Assembly: GCA_016870235.1 (NCBI GenBank)
Contig: VGCB01000121.1
Location: forward strand, 1-7,534
Length of the DNA stretch: 7,534 bases
Source of the DNA: Actinomycetota bacterium
Lineage (GTDB): Bacteria > Actinomycetota > Thermoleophilia > Gaiellales > Gaiellaceae
Reading direction: 5' to 3'
Below the pieces are notes generated by a model. That model ran no database searches and was not told where the DNA came from. It saw nothing but the letters and a program-made list of their open reading frames with translations. The position numbers were made by a program, and so were the translations under genes. This document shows, in pieces, positions 1 through 4,783 of this stretch (position 1 is its first letter; each line of letters opens with the position of its first letter).

Positions 1-581
1 GCGCTGCCGGTGAAGATCCCCTCGAGCACGACGGCGGACGCCTGCCCCAGGGTCTTGACCGAGGCCGTTTGCGCGACGCCGTTGTCGAGCTGCACGTCGA
101 TCAGCACGATGTCGCCGGCGGCGAGCGAGCTCGACGACTGCGTCGTCCGCTTCTTGCCGGCGACGAGCGCCAGCCCGTGCCGGAGCGTGAGAACGCTTCC
201 GCCGGCCGACACGGCGAGCTGACGGTGGCGCTGATCGACGTGGACGACCACCCCCTTGACGAGACCGCGCCTGGCTCGGCCCGTCACCTCGAGCGACGTG
301 CCGCGGAAGGTGCCGTCGGCGAGAGCCGACGCGCTGGTACGGATGCGCGCGCCGACCGGCACGCGGCGGAGCGGCACGCTCGTGCGTACCGTGCGGACAG
401 CGCCCGAGCCGAGCGCGACGACCACGCTCTGCCTCTGGGTGTCCTTGCCGACGACGACACCGCTCCAGGCCTTCGGCGCCGCCGCCTCGGCGGCTGCAGT
501 GCCGATCGCGGCGACGGCGATGACCAGGATCAGGGTCGCGGCCAGCTTCAGGCGCGCGTGCTCCATCAGAGGACGCTTCAT
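1..581 (-). CDS. Secreted beta-rich protein with repeated modules (partial, C-terminus off the left edge)
   Basis: I read 193 open codons from an ATG at 581 to the left edge with no stop, so the C-terminus is missing. The start is supported by AAAGGAG at 590-596, 8 bases upstream. Residues 1-13 are basic (MKRPLMEHARLKL) and about 14-30 are hydrophobic. A33 closes an A-E-A signal peptidase I site, so export is likely; no lipobox cysteine is seen. The mature part is Val/Thr/Arg-rich and looks like alternating beta strands. One module spans roughly 39-105 (GVVVGKD, then VPVGARI, then GTFRGTSLEVTG). A second spans about 107-178 (GLVKGVVVHVD, then LAAGDIVLIDVQ, then NGVAQTASVKTL). A third may begin near AVVLEGIF (183-190). 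This layout resembles small OB-like beta-barrel repeats such as DUF5666, which is an inference. No catalytic residues are recognisable and the function is unknown. It is separated from the channel gene by 163 bases and probably has its own promoter. Confidence 0.85.
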   Translation of the reverse strand, partial: MKRPLMEHARLKLAATLILVIAVAAIGTAAAEAAAPKAWSGVVVGKDTQRQSVVVALGSGAVRTVRTSVPLRRVPVGARIRTSASALADGTFRGTSLEVTGRARRGLVKGVVVHVDQRHRQLAVSAGGSVLTLRHGLALVAGKKRTTQSSSSLAAGDIVLIDVQLDNGVAQTASVKTLGQASAVVLEGIFTGS

Positions 582-624
582 GCGGGGGACTCCTTTCGAT
601 CGCGGCCGGGCAGCCCAGCGGGTG

Positions 625-636
625 CCCTTCGAAGGG
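625..636. repeat. 12-bp perfect palindrome in the leader of the secreted-protein gene
   Basis: CCCTTCGAAGGG reads identically on both strands. It lies about 44 bases upstream of the ATG at 581. In the transcript it could fold as a short hairpin; as DNA it could be a dimeric repressor site. Nothing in the sequence decides between these. Confidence 0.4.
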
Positions 637-663
637 TGTTCTCCCTCAAGAGGCGCGCGATGC

Positions 664-676
664 CGCAAACCTTGCG
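664..676. repeat. Short dyad (5-3-5) upstream of the secreted-protein gene
   Basis: CGCAA and TTGCG are separated by three bases, a perfect 5-bp dyad. It lies 8 bases downstream, in the minus-strand sense, of the direct repeat at 685-702. It may be part of the promoter or operator, or an RNA hairpin; it is short enough to occur by chance in this GC-rich DNA. Confidence 0.3.
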
Positions 677-684
677 CCTGTCTT

Positions 685-702
685 TGTGAGGATTCGGTGA
701 GG
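685..702 (-). promoter_or_regulatory. 11-base-period direct repeat, response-regulator-type operator candidate
   Basis: On the minus strand the heptamers CCTCACC and CCTCACA are separated by four bases (GAAT). They match at six of seven positions and repeat with an 11-base period, about one helical turn. OmpR/PhoP-family response regulators bind tandem half-sites of this geometry, and the actinobacterial PHO box is built from GTTCACC-like heptamers with four-base spacers. The site lies just over 100 bases upstream of the ATG at 581. Only two units are seen, so the call is tentative. Confidence 0.35.
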
Positions 703-709
703 GCCGCGT

Positions 710-727
710 CGGCGTCGCGCGTCGCCG
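710..727 (-). terminator. GC-only stem-loop after the channel gene, weak terminator candidate
   Basis: CGGCG (710-714) pairs with CGCCG (723-727) across an eight-base loop, 18 bases past the stop of the channel gene at 745. There is no U tract after it, so intrinsic termination is unproven. Short GC stems like this are common by chance at this base composition. Confidence 0.25.
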
Positions 728-744
728 CCCGCCGAGGAGCGCGT

Positions 745-1767
745 TCAGGCGGCGAAGAGCGCCTCGAGCCTCGTGATCTCCTCCACCGTGCCGGCGCCGA
801 TGAGGATGTCGCCCTTCTCGAGCACCGTGTCCGGCGCCGGCGTCACGTCGAAGGCGCCGTCGCGCTTGCGGAGGGCGATGATGACGGCCCCGGTCGTCTC
901 CTGCACGTTGACGTCGCGGAGCGAGCGCCCGCACTGACGGCAGCCGTCGATGACGACGATCTCCTCGAAGCGGAGCTCCGGCATAGGGCCACCTGCGGTG
1001 GTGACGATGTCCAGGAAGTCGGCGACCTGCGGCTTGAGCACGAGATTCGCCATGTTGAGACCTGCGGTCGCATAGGGCTGCACGACGCGGTTGGCGCCGG
1101 CGAGCCGCAGCTTCTCGGCCGCGTCGCGGGTCGAGGTGCGGGCGACGATGAACATGTCCGGGCGCTTGGCGCGCGCCGAGAGCGTGACGTACAGGTTGTC
1201 GACGTCGGAGTCGGCGGACGCGATCAGCGCGCGCGCATGCATGATCCCCGCCTGCTCGAGTTCCTCGTCGCTCGTGCCGGAGCCCTCGACAAGCGGCAGC
1301 CGCGCCTGGCGCGCCCGTGCCATCGCCTCCTCGCCCAGGTCGAGCACGACGAACGGGACGCCGAGATCGGTGAACTCCTTCGCGGCGCGGCGACCGACAC
1401 GGCCGAACCCGCAGATGATGACGTGATCCTCGAGTTCGGCGAGCCGCCGTTCCATCCGTCGCTGCTCCCAGGCTCCGCTCAGCGTGCCGCCGATCGTGAG
1501 CTCGATTACGAGGCCGAAGACATACAGGAAGATACCGACGCCCCAGACGACGAGGACGAGGGTAAAGAGCTTCGACGCGAAGGTGTCGGGCGCGCCGACG
1601 AGTCCGGCGGTGTAGACGGTGATGACCGTCCGGTAGAGCGCGTCGAAGACGCTCTCGTCATTGATCAGCGCGAAGCCGACCGTGCCGACGACGACTAGCG
1701 CACCGAACGCGCCGAGGGCGTACCCCGCCTGCCGGAGCGAGACGCGCGAGCCGGGCAGGGCGGGCAT
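745..1767 (-). CDS. Two-helix potassium-channel-like protein with RCK (TrkA-N/TrkA-C) domain
   Basis: This 340-residue membrane protein has a Kch/MthK-like layout. Helix 1 spans about 14-36, a pore loop about 43-60, helix 2 about 66-90, a charged linker 98-113, an RCK-N Rossmann domain about 115-240 and an RCK-C domain about 260-338. The nucleotide-binding loop is VIICGFGRVG (116-125), with D143 ending the second strand as the expected ribose-binding acid. Such proteins normally form tetrameric K+ channels gated by ligands bound to the RCK ring. The oddity is the filter: where TVGYG is expected after TVIT, the sequence reads VYTAGLVGAPDT (51-62), so K+ selectivity is uncertain. RCK-C carries C276-x-x-C279. 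I chose the ATG at 1767 because a longer in-frame reading would overlap the sigma-factor gene with low-complexity Arg/Ala sequence. No Shine-Dalgarno is visible. The gene lies 59 bases after the sigma gene and may be co-transcribed with it. Confidence 0.9.
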   Translation of the reverse strand: MPALPGSRVSLRQAGYALGAFGALVVVGTVGFALINDESVFDALYRTVITVYTAGLVGAPDTFASKLFTLVLVVWGVGIFLYVFGLVIELTIGGTLSGAWEQRRMERRLAELEDHVIICGFGRVGRRAAKEFTDLGVPFVVLDLGEEAMARARQARLPLVEGSGTSDEELEQAGIMHARALIASADSDVDNLYVTLSARAKRPDMFIVARTSTRDAAEKLRLAGANRVVQPYATAGLNMANLVLKPQVADFLDIVTTAGGPMPELRFEEIVVIDGCRQCGRSLRDVNVQETTGAVIIALRKRDGAFDVTPAPDTVLEKGDILIGAGTVEEITRLEALFAA

Positions 1768-1786
1768 GGTACGGTCACGATAGTCC

Positions 1787-1800
1787 GCCGCCCCGGCGGC
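1787..1800. repeat. Six-bp hairpin between the sigma-factor and channel genes
   Basis: GCCGCC and GGCGGC flank two bases, a perfect dyad 19 bases upstream of the channel start codon. It has no U tract and the stem is all G/C. It could mildly pause transcription or occlude initiation, or be a chance result of base composition. Confidence 0.25.
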
Positions 1801-1826
1801 TTGCGCGACCCGTCGCACGGAGGAGC

Positions 1827-2414
1827 CTACTCGGCGGCGCGCGCGGTGCGCTGCGTGTGGGAGCTGAGCCCTACGCCCTCGCGCTCGAGCACGAAGGCGA
1901 CCTCCTCGCGGGCCTTGTAGATCCGCCACTTGACGGTCGCCAGCGTGATCTCCAGCGAGTCGGCGATCTCGTTGTACGAGAGCCCGACGACATCGCGGAG
2001 CAGGAGGGCCATCTTCAGGTCAGGGTTGAGCGCGTACACGGCGCGCCAGACCGCGTCGATCGTCTCGGAGCGCTCGAACGGCTGGTCGAGCACCTCGAGC
2101 GGCGGGATGTCGTCGAGCGCGACGACGGCGCGCGGCCGCCGCTCGATCGCGCGCAGCTCGTCCAGGACGCGATTCTTCGTCACCTGGAACAGCCAGGTCG
2201 TGAACCTCGATCGCAGCGAGAAGCCGGCGAGGCCCTGGAAGACCCGCAGGAACACCTCCTGCGTCATGTCCTCGGCGAGCGACCGGTCGCCTACGAGCCG
2301 GAGCACGTAGTTGTAGATCGGCTGCTCGTACATCCGTACGATCGTGGCGAAGGCCCGCTCGTCACCTCGCTGGGCTCTCCGGAGAAGCTCGGGATCAGGC
2401 TGTGGCAGCGGCAA
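1827..2414 (-). CDS. ECF-type RNA polymerase sigma factor
   Basis: This 195-residue protein has the two-domain layout of extracytoplasmic-function sigma factors. Region 2 covers about 22-92, including MYEQPIYNYVLRLVGD, the AEDMTQEVFLRVF segment (48-60) and the -10-recognising stretch FTTWLFQVTKNRVLDELR (71-88). A linker with DDIPPLEVLD follows. Region 4 covers about 118-172, with the helix-turn-helix LSYNEIADSLEITLATVKWR (145-164) that would read the -35 element. Region 3 is absent, as usual for ECFs. The only start that keeps region 2 intact is a TTG at 2414: the upstream frame closes at 2448-2450, and the next Met is residue 28, inside region 2. No Shine-Dalgarno precedes it. The roughly 20-residue tail after region 4 (HTQRTARAAE end) is unremarkable. 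No zinc-finger anti-sigma gene adjoins it; the next gene is the channel protein. Its regulon and signal cannot be told from the sequence. Confidence 0.93.
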   Translation of the reverse strand: MPLPQPDPELLRRAQRGDERAFATIVRMYEQPIYNYVLRLVGDRSLAEDMTQEVFLRVFQGLAGFSLRSRFTTWLFQVTKNRVLDELRAIERRPRAVVALDDIPPLEVLDQPFERSETIDAVWRAVYALNPDLKMALLLRDVVGLSYNEIADSLEITLATVKWRIYKAREEVAFVLEREGVGLSSHTQRTARAAE

Positions 2415-2423
2415 TGTGGCGCG

Positions 2424-2454
2424 AGCATAGCGCCGTCCGCAGTTGCTTCACCAA
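2424..2454 (-). promoter_or_regulatory. Weak promoter candidate for the sigma-factor gene
   Basis: On the minus strand TTGGTG (2449-2454) and TATGCT (2424-2429) resemble -35 and -10 boxes, but the 19-base spacer is long. Transcription would begin close to the TTG at 2414, giving an almost leaderless mRNA, which fits the lack of a Shine-Dalgarno. The match is loose. Confidence 0.25.
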
Positions 2455-2478
2455 CAATTTACGAATATGTGAAATGTC

Positions 2479-2532
2479 AGATGCGACGCGTCGAAGCTCA
2501 CGTTGCCCGGAGCCGCAATTGCCGTCGCATCT
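2479..2532 (-). terminator. Large inverted repeat in the gpmI-sigma spacer, possible terminator or structured RNA
   Basis: AGATGCGACG (2479-2488) and CGTCGCATCT (2523-2532) form a perfect 10-bp inverted repeat around 34 bases. The loop could add a GCTC/GAGC inner stem. In the minus-strand transcript the stem is followed by a moderately T-rich run (GACATTTCACATATT), better than the other spacer hairpin for termination of the glycolytic transcript, though there is no clean U tract. Confidence 0.4.
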
Positions 2533-2543
2533 TTCTCGTTCTC

Positions 2544-2572
2544 TTACTCCGGATGATCGGGAACCCGAGTAA
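2544..2572 (-). terminator. Hairpin 10 bases after the gpmI stop, terminator candidate
   Basis: TTACTCCGG (2544-2552) and CCCGAGTAA (2564-2572) pair at eight of nine positions around an 11-base loop. The position just after gpmI suits a terminator, but the transcript that follows is purine-rich (GAGAACGAGAAAG), not U-rich. It may act together with the repeat at 2479-2532. Confidence 0.35.
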
Positions 2573-2582
2573 CCCGAACACT

Positions 2583-4064
2583 TCACGTCGACGCTGCTCC
2601 CGCGAGGAGAGGCCGGCCGGTCATTGCCTCCGGGATCGCGAGGCCGAGCAGCGCGAGCACGGTCGGTGCGAGGTCGGACAGCTCGCCGCCGTGGCGGAGC
2701 GCGCCGCCCTCGACGGTCGCGATCAGCGGCACGGGGTTCTTCGTGTGGGCGGTGTGCGGGCTGACGCCGTCGTCCTCGAGCATCTTCTCCGCGTTGCCGT
2801 GGTCTGCGGTGACGAGGCAGACGCCGCCGGCCGCATGCGTCGCCTCGACGACGACCGCGAGGCAGCGATCGACCGTCTCGACCGCCTCCACGACCGCCGG
2901 GATGACGCCGGTGTGCCCGACCATGTCCGGGTTCGCGAAGTTGACGACCGCGAACGCGTAGCCGGAGCCGATCTCGCCCGCGAACCGATCGGCGACCTCG
3001 CCGGCGCTCATCGCCGGCTTCTCGTCGTAGCCGGCGACGTCGCGCGGCGAGGGCACGAGGATCCGCGTCTCGCCCTCCCACTCCGTCTCGACGCCGCCGT
3101 TCAAGAAGTACGTGACGTGCGCGTACTTCTCGGTCTCGGCGACGTGCAGCTGGCGCCGGCCGGCGCGCGAGAGGGCTTCCGCGAGCGTGTCGGCCACCTG
3201 CTGCTCGGCGAAGGCGACCGGGCAGGGAAGCGTCTCGTCGTAGCGTGTCATCGTCGTCAGGTCGACCCCGGCCTCGACCAGCCGCTGCGAGAGCTGCCGG
3301 CCGCGGTCGGGCCGGAAGTTGAAGAAGACGGCCGCGTCCTTCGCGGGGTCGAGAGCAGGGCGGCCGGCGAGGACGATCGGCTCGACGAACTCGTCCGTCA
3401 CCCCTGCTGCGTAGCTCGCCTCGATCGCCGCGACCGGGTCGCTCGCCTCGCTGCCGATGCGGTCGAGGATCGCGTTGAGGGCCCGGCCGGTGCGGTCCCA
3501 GCGCCGGTCGCGGTCCATCGCGTAGTAGCGCCCGACGATCGCCGCGATCCGATCCGCCGGGAGCTCGGCGACGTCGCGCCGGGCGGCGTTCGGAGAGACG
3601 TCGCGCCCGTCGGTGAAGACGTGGATCCACGTCCGCTCCGCCATGCCCTCGCGGCCCGCGAGCTCGAGGAGCGCGCGTAGGTGGTCGATGTGCGAGTGGA
3701 CGCCCCCGTAGGAGACGAGACCGAGGAGGTGCACGTCGCCACCGCGGTCGCGCGCGCGCCGGAACGCGCCGGTCAGCGCCTCGTTCTCGAGCAGCGAGTC
3801 GTCCTCGATCGCCTTCGAGACGCGGACGAGGTCCTGGAACAGGATGCGGCCCGAGCCGATCGTCAGATGCCCGACCTCGGAGTTCCCCATCTGGCCGTCC
3901 GGCAGGCCGACAGCGTTCCCGGAGGCCGCGAGCTGCGTATGCGGGTACCGCCGGCAGAGGTCGTCGAACACCGGTGTCCGGGCGAGCTCGACCGCATTGC
4001 CGGGGCCGGGCGCCGCCAGCCCCCACCCGTCGAGGATGACGAGCGTGACGAGCGGAGCCGTCAC
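2583..4064 (-). CDS. gpmI: 2,3-bisphosphoglycerate-independent phosphoglycerate mutase
   Basis: This enzyme interconverts 3- and 2-phosphoglycerate in the cytoplasm without a bisphosphoglycerate cofactor, using two Mn2+ ions and a phosphoserine. The 493 residues are close to the usual 510 or so and carry the alkaline-phosphatase-superfamily pattern. D12 lies in VILDGWG, the catalytic S62 in GNSEVGH and H123 in GGVHSH. TDGRD (151-155) and RPDR (251-254) bind substrate. Late metal ligands are D380 and H384 (NPDMVGHTG), D421 and H422 (TADHGNAE) and H440 (HTAHT). The start is a GTG at 4064, with GAAGG seven bases upstream giving a modest ribosome site. It is the last gene of the operon, 37 bases after tpiA; in many actinobacteria secG follows tpiA instead. 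All key residues are present and function is confident. Confidence 0.97.
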   Translation of the reverse strand: MTAPLVTLVILDGWGLAAPGPGNAVELARTPVFDDLCRRYPHTQLAASGNAVGLPDGQMGNSEVGHLTIGSGRILFQDLVRVSKAIEDDSLLENEALTGAFRRARDRGGDVHLLGLVSYGGVHSHIDHLRALLELAGREGMAERTWIHVFTDGRDVSPNAARRDVAELPADRIAAIVGRYYAMDRDRRWDRTGRALNAILDRIGSEASDPVAAIEASYAAGVTDEFVEPIVLAGRPALDPAKDAAVFFNFRPDRGRQLSQRLVEAGVDLTTMTRYDETLPCPVAFAEQQVADTLAEALSRAGRRQLHVAETEKYAHVTYFLNGGVETEWEGETRILVPSPRDVAGYDEKPAMSAGEVADRFAGEIGSGYAFAVVNFANPDMVGHTGVIPAVVEAVETVDRCLAVVVEATHAAGGVCLVTADHGNAEKMLEDDGVSPHTAHTKNPVPLIATVEGGALRHGGELSDLAPTVLALLGLAIPEAMTGRPLLAGAAST

Positions 4065-4101
4065 CCTGGAGCCTTCACGCTGGATTCACACCCCGCGCCC
4101 G

Positions 4102-4779
4102 TCAGACCGCGGCGCGGCAGATCGCCGAGAACGACGCCGGGTCGAGCGACGCGCCTCCGACGAGCGCCCCGTCGATGTCCGGCTGCGCCATCAGCTCCGC
4201 CGCGTTCTCCGGCTTCACCGAGCCGCCGTACAGCACCCGGGTCGGGTGCAGCGACTTGATCAGCGCGTGCGCCTGCTGCGCCATCTGCGGCGTCGCGGTC
4301 TTGCCGGTGCCGATCGCCCACACGGGCTCGTACGCGATCACGAGCTGCTCGTGCCGCGGGATCACGGCCACCTGCCGCCGCAGCACGCCCTCGGTCTCGC
4401 CCGCCTCGCGCTCCGCCTCGGTCTCGCCGACGCACGCGATCACGCCGAGCCCGGCCTCGAGCGCCGCCTCGGCGCGCCGCGCCACGGTGTCGTCCGTCTC
4501 GCCGAAGTGCTGCCGCCGCTCGGAGTGCCCGACCAGCGTTCCCTGAACGCCGATCTCGACGAGCATGGCGGCGGCGACCTCGCCGGTGAACGCTCCCTCC
4601 GCCGCCCAGTGCACGTTCTGGGCGTAGATCGGCCACTCCTCGCCGACCGCCGCCTCCAGCGAGACGAACGGCGGGCAGAGGACGACCTCGACCCCATCGG
4701 GCGCCTCGAACGCGTCGAAGAACGCAAGCGTCTCCGTCGGCCCCTTGAACATCTTCCAGTTCCCCGCCACGAGCTTCAC
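4102..4779 (-). CDS. tpiA: Triosephosphate isomerase, compact form
   Basis: This is a TIM-barrel enzyme interconverting dihydroxyacetone phosphate and glyceraldehyde-3-phosphate. N7 and K9 lie in AGNWKM. The electrophile H85 is in VGHSERR, the catalytic base E151 in AYEPVWAIGTGK with the mobile loop after it, and the phosphate-binding segments are YGGSVKP (184-190) and GALVGGASL (204-212). At 225 residues it is about 25 shorter than typical bacterial TPI. The shortening appears near 135-145 (before HEQLVIAYEP) and near 172-182 (before RVLYGG), both helical regions away from the active site. The start is a GTG at 4779, set by a strong AAGGAG seven bases upstream that is itself formed by the last two codons of pgk. 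The pgk stop is only four bases before the GTG, so translation is probably coupled. The N-terminal KLVAGNWKM pattern confirms the start. Confidence 0.97.
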   Translation of the reverse strand: MKLVAGNWKMFKGPTETLAFFDAFEAPDGVEVVLCPPFVSLEAAVGEEWPIYAQNVHWAAEGAFTGEVAAAMLVEIGVQGTLVGHSERRQHFGETDDTVARRAEAALEAGLGVIACVGETEAEREAGETEGVLRRQVAVIPRHEQLVIAYEPVWAIGTGKTATPQMAQQAHALIKSLHPTRVLYGGSVKPENAAELMAQPDIDGALVGGASLDPASFSAICRAAV

Positions 4780-4783
4780 GCGA

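Noticed and set aside
582..690. Cyclic-di-GMP (GEMM-I) riboswitch in the leader of the secreted-protein gene
   Set aside because: The 3' part contains CTGGGCTGCC, which resembles the GEMM 3' motif, and GGCGCAA appears upstream, but the invariant GACGCAAAGCC core and a proper tetraloop hairpin are missing. A covariance-model search would settle it.
256..1698. Long plus-strand open frame of 480 codons
   Set aside because: It runs antisense through the secreted-protein and channel genes, is Arg/Ala/Asp-rich low-complexity sequence with no recognisable domain, and is the usual by-product of GC-rich codon use.
745..1929. Longer version of the channel protein starting at 1929
   Set aside because: The extra 54 residues are Arg/Ala-rich, overlap the sigma-factor gene by about 100 bases and precede the natural N-terminus. 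The ATG at 1767 gives a normal short cytoplasmic leader before the first helix.
2447..2473. TTCAC/GTGAA dyad in the sigma-factor promoter region as an operator
   Set aside because: The arms are only five bases with a 17-base gap, so chance occurrence is too likely to list it as a feature.
1857..3680. Long plus-strand open frame of 607 codons across the sigma factor and gpmI
   Set aside because: It is antisense to two well-supported genes and crosses their intergenic spacer; its composition is compositional noise (many D, R, V, E repeats) with no family resemblance.
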